Part shown: positions 61,151 to 64,000 of the stretch, in pieces
Layout: each line of letters starts with the position of its first letter
Numbering within the stretch: the first letter of the stretch is position 1
Origin: Thermothelomyces thermophilus ATCC 42464
Lineage: Eukaryota > Ascomycota > Sordariomycetes > Sordariales > Chaetomiaceae
Direction of reading: 5' to 3'
Assembly (NCBI RefSeq): GCF_000226095.1
Contig: NC_016472.1
Coordinates: forward strand, 8,370,001 to 8,434,000
DNA: 64,000 nt
Made by a program: the position numbers and the translations under genes
The notes under the pieces: model-generated
What the model saw: the letters and a program-made list of their open reading frames with translations, nothing else
Told to the model about the DNA's origin: nothing
Database searches by the model: none

Positions 61151-63632
61151 CTCGACGACGGCGTATGGTCTTGGTAGGCGAATCCAGGCTGCGTCGCGTT
61201 CAAGAACGGCTGGCGATGTTCGTTAAAGGGATGCGCCTTTTGGCCTGTCGTCCTGAGCGATCGAGCCGGCGCTCCTGTCGTGTTGCGCCACCGAACTCCT
61301 CTGATTGCCCTTTGCTGGAGACGGATTTCGGGGGTTTCGATTATCGCGGATCTCTCTCTGCACCGCAAATCCCGTTAACTAGCTCCCCCGGGCGTGGGGC
61401 TCGCGAACAGAAAGCAGTTAAGCAAGAAGGTAACGTTATGTCACATAAAGCGCGCCGGGGGGCGTATCTGCGTCAGTGCAGCGCTTCGTTTTCTGAAGCC
61501 GTTCGAGTTATTGCAAATGACAGCAGCGAGTGGCCCATAGGAAATCGATCGGTTGCAGCTCGTAAGTGCCTTTAGACGCAAGCTCGATGCTGTCTGGGAG
61601 GGGTGTTTCGAGTCCAGTTTGGGTGGTCCCGGCGCTGCCGACCCCCGGATTTCAGCGTTCTTTTAGTGCGGTCAATGCAGGCTTGGGACATGCAACCCAG
61701 TGGTCTTTGGGTTAGTACGGGTCTTGGCTGGTGAATGAATGTTTCCGACAAGGCACCAAGTCGGCTCATGCACACCATGAGTACCGACACTACCCCTGAG
61801 TCGGGTCCCCGACACAGTCGCTTGACCGGCCTTCCACTTCCATCCGGCCTGAAAGTAAAAGGTCTCCATCAACACGGCAGAACTCTAGCACTGTAGCAGG
61901 TCGGCCCTCCATCTGAACTGCGGGCAAGGGCTCACGAACCTGCAACCATGCACAAGGGGAAAAAGATGATGCCCCACAGTTTGCATGTGACAGAGTCGCA
62001 GCCAAGCGACTGAGGGCAAAGAGACACCTGCGACGCCTCGGGCCCATAAACGAGATTTCTGACGCGGGAAGCCCAGACCAATGGGGGAATGTGTGGCCGA
62101 CGGCGCGGCTGCACGAATCCGGGGAACTCTTGGCTCGTGAGTTGCAGCCCGTTTCTTGGCAATGTCGGGTCAGCCCGACCTCTCCGCAACACCCCTCAGC
62201 TGTCGTTCTCCAGATCCAGCTCATCAAGGTACCTGGTAGCTCTTTCAAAGTCATGATTGCTTATTTCAATTTCTTTTCTCACAAAACGAAAGCTGCAAGT
62301 AGAACTAGCTTGTTCCAGGCAACTACGTAGGATCTCTAGGTTAAACCTCTCCTCTTATCCGACCAGTTACTGCTGTGCCTAGGTAGAAAGCGCAGACCAG
62401 GCTCGACTCGAAATGACGAAATTCTCCCTTTCCACCCCGCTTTGCACCACAAGTACATGTAGTTAAACAAAACAGGCAGTCGCCATCCTAGCAACTTCTG
62501 AAGTTGTCAGTAACAGTTTCCGCCTACCACGGTAGAGTCGGGAGGGACGCCAGAGTCATCCCGTGGTCGGTAGGTGCCCGGCCTGTGGAGAAACGGCAAA
62601 CCAGTGTTTCCTTGTATCATATATGGTATGTACCTCAGCTTCGTCGGATCAACACCACAAAATAATCACGCCACAGAGCGCAAGAAATAGTGTGAAAGAT
62701 AGCTTGCCTGAGATGCGTGGGAAAGATTAATATTCATCGTACAGTCCACACAAAGACATCACGCCCGAAAGTCTGGACCGAACCAGGCACGTCATCATCG
62801 CTCACGCGGCATGTCCCGCAGCTGCAGGAACCATGATTGGCTGCCCACTTCAAGCTCACGCTGCGCTAGTGAGGGAGCTTGCCCCGCTGCGCATTTCCCC
62901 GCAAGCTTTGAGGAAGTTCCGCCCGTCTCTCGTGCGATCAAGATTATTTCACCATTCTACAGACCATTCAACAGACAGACGACAATTAGTCGGGCCATAA
63001 TCATCCATCTTCTGGCCCCATTCGTGGTGGCTAACCCTTGGTCACGTAATGCTTCCGTCTCCTTAAAAATGCTGAGGTTGCGGAATTCGCATGCTCGCAT
63101 TGGTCTGCTACAGGACTCACGGAATCTGCCATTGCTTCTCACACACTACCAGAATAATATGTGTGTGTGTGTGTGTCTGTGTGCGTGCCATGACGCTTAA
63201 TGAAGTCAAGATCCGACGCAAGCCTGCGCTGGGCCTGGAAAGCTGTGGACACACAAGTTTGGAACAGATTACGCTACATGTACCAGTTATCAGTGTGTCT
63301 TTGCATTTAGTGAGCAGCGAAACAAGCAAGGTTGTGTCACCGGTGGCAAGTCCCGACGTTGAAGACGTTGCCTGGATGTGAGAGGAGCGCAACCACACGG
63401 ATATCCATCCATGAACCCTTCCTACCGGATATGTGCACAGGAAGCTGAAACAATCTCAGTGTGGGACAACATCAGGAGGTATTTTATTATACCTGGTACT
63501 GTACAGAAGAAGGAATCGGATTGTTCCGACCTAGGAGCCAGTCTATATTGCGAATATTATGCCCGTATGATACATTCTAAAGCACCCCTTTACGCAAGGT
63601 CACCCGACTCTAGATACGAGTGAGATCAGCTT
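61151..63632. other. Intergenic region
   Basis: 2.48 kb between the zinc-cluster gene start and the MCD4 3' end. It includes the regulator's promoter, a GT microsatellite at 63161-63176 and small frames with no features. No gene was seen. Confidence 0.5.
63161..63176. repeat. GT microsatellite
   Basis: Eight GT units, followed by CTGTGTGCGTG. Confidence 0.85.
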
Positions 63633-64000
63633 CTATTCCCCACCGGCACCGTTCTCATCAGTCCTCTTCAGCAGCACCTCGGCGACCGCCCCCTCGCAAA
63701 CTGCCCGAGTTACGTCCTCTTCCACCTCAACCCCAGCAATGAACAAGGCGCTCACGCCCTCGAGTGCTGCGACAAAGACGCACAATAAGCTGGCAATCAC
63801 AAAGTGACTGATGGTGGACCCAATCTCGAGCCACGAGCCCTCGTCCTTGACCACCCAAAAAAAGTACAGCGTCAGAATGTCGCTGATGGCCATGACCACC
63901 ATGAACAGCGCAGAAGGCGCGACGCCCAGCCGCTTGTTCAGGATGCCAAGATTGGCCGAAATGAGAGCGAATGGGATCATCAGCTTGAGGATAAGCATGG
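63633..64000 (-). CDS. MCD4: GPI ethanolamine-phosphate transferase 1, C-terminal end only
   Basis: Only the last ~122 codons lie in the window; the gene continues past base 64000 and the true start is outside. Hydrophobic spans L-K-L-M-I-P-F-A-L-I-S, A-L-F-M-V-V-M-A-I-S and V-I-A-S-L-L-C-V-F-V-A-A-L are separated by the diagnostic S-D-I-L-T-L-Y-F-F followed by D-E-G-S-W-L-E-I-G-S-T-I-S. This matches the end of yeast Mcd4 and human PIGN, which add phosphoethanolamine to the first mannose of the GPI precursor in the ER membrane. The last ~30 residues are acidic and not conserved. Confidence 0.9.
   Translation of the reverse strand, partial: MLILKLMIPFALISANLGILNKRLGVAPSALFMVVMAISDILTLYFFWVVKDEGSWLEIGSTISHFVIASLLCVFVAALEGVSALFIAGVEVEEDVTRAVCEGAVAEVLLKRTDENGAGGE

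Overview
The window is nuclear DNA from a filamentous ascomycete, most likely a sordariomycete (Sordariales or a relative). The evidence is GC-rich coding sequence, short introns of about 50-210 bp with GTRNGT donors, CTAAC-type branch sites and CAG/TAG acceptors, a FarA/CTF1-type zinc-cluster regulator, a Pth11-like rhodopsin-fold membrane protein, and C-to-T/G-to-A differences between repeat copies that look like RIP. All splice sites were placed by eye so that reading frames and family motifs stay continuous; no transcript data were available.

Left arm (1-27.4 kb) is mostly housekeeping: the 3' end of PMS1; a multipass membrane protein; two convergent mitochondrial FAD enzymes (adrenodoxin-reductase-like ARH1 and ETF alpha); a SWIRM/ZZ/SANT subunit of SWI/SNF-RSC; a tRNA-Leu(UAA) with a 13-nt intron; cyclase-associated protein (CAP/Srv2); a MAK32-like pfkB protein; MCM3; a class III aminotransferase; and EXO70.

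The middle (27.4-49.1 kb) is gene-poor and looks accessory. Its interval contents include a 40-residue cysteine-rich ORF behind a TATA box, a glycine-rich-domain (DUF1399-like) protein, an O-methyltransferase and a rhodopsin-fold receptor-like protein. Between them lie at least four short non-autonomous inverted-repeat elements: a 216-bp element with perfect 31-bp ends at TA, a 483-bp Fot1/pogo-like element at TA, and two diverged copies of a roughly 220-bp element. There are many microsatellites and short TACGGA/TCCGTA words. No transposase and no retroelement gene was recognised.

The right arm (49.1-64 kb) returns to conserved genes: a small conserved protein convergent with a fumarylacetoacetate-hydrolase-family enzyme, the ESCRT-associated BRO1, a FarA/CTF1-like Zn2Cys6 regulator whose zinc cluster is assembled from very small exons, and the 3' end of MCD4 (GPI ethanolamine-phosphate transferase 1).

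No clear undescribed multi-gene system was found. The best leads are the TATA-driven cysteine-rich mini-protein, the receptor/methyltransferase pair bracketed by mobile elements, the micro-exon zinc cluster, and the Asn at the expected catalytic Asp of the MAK32-like protein.
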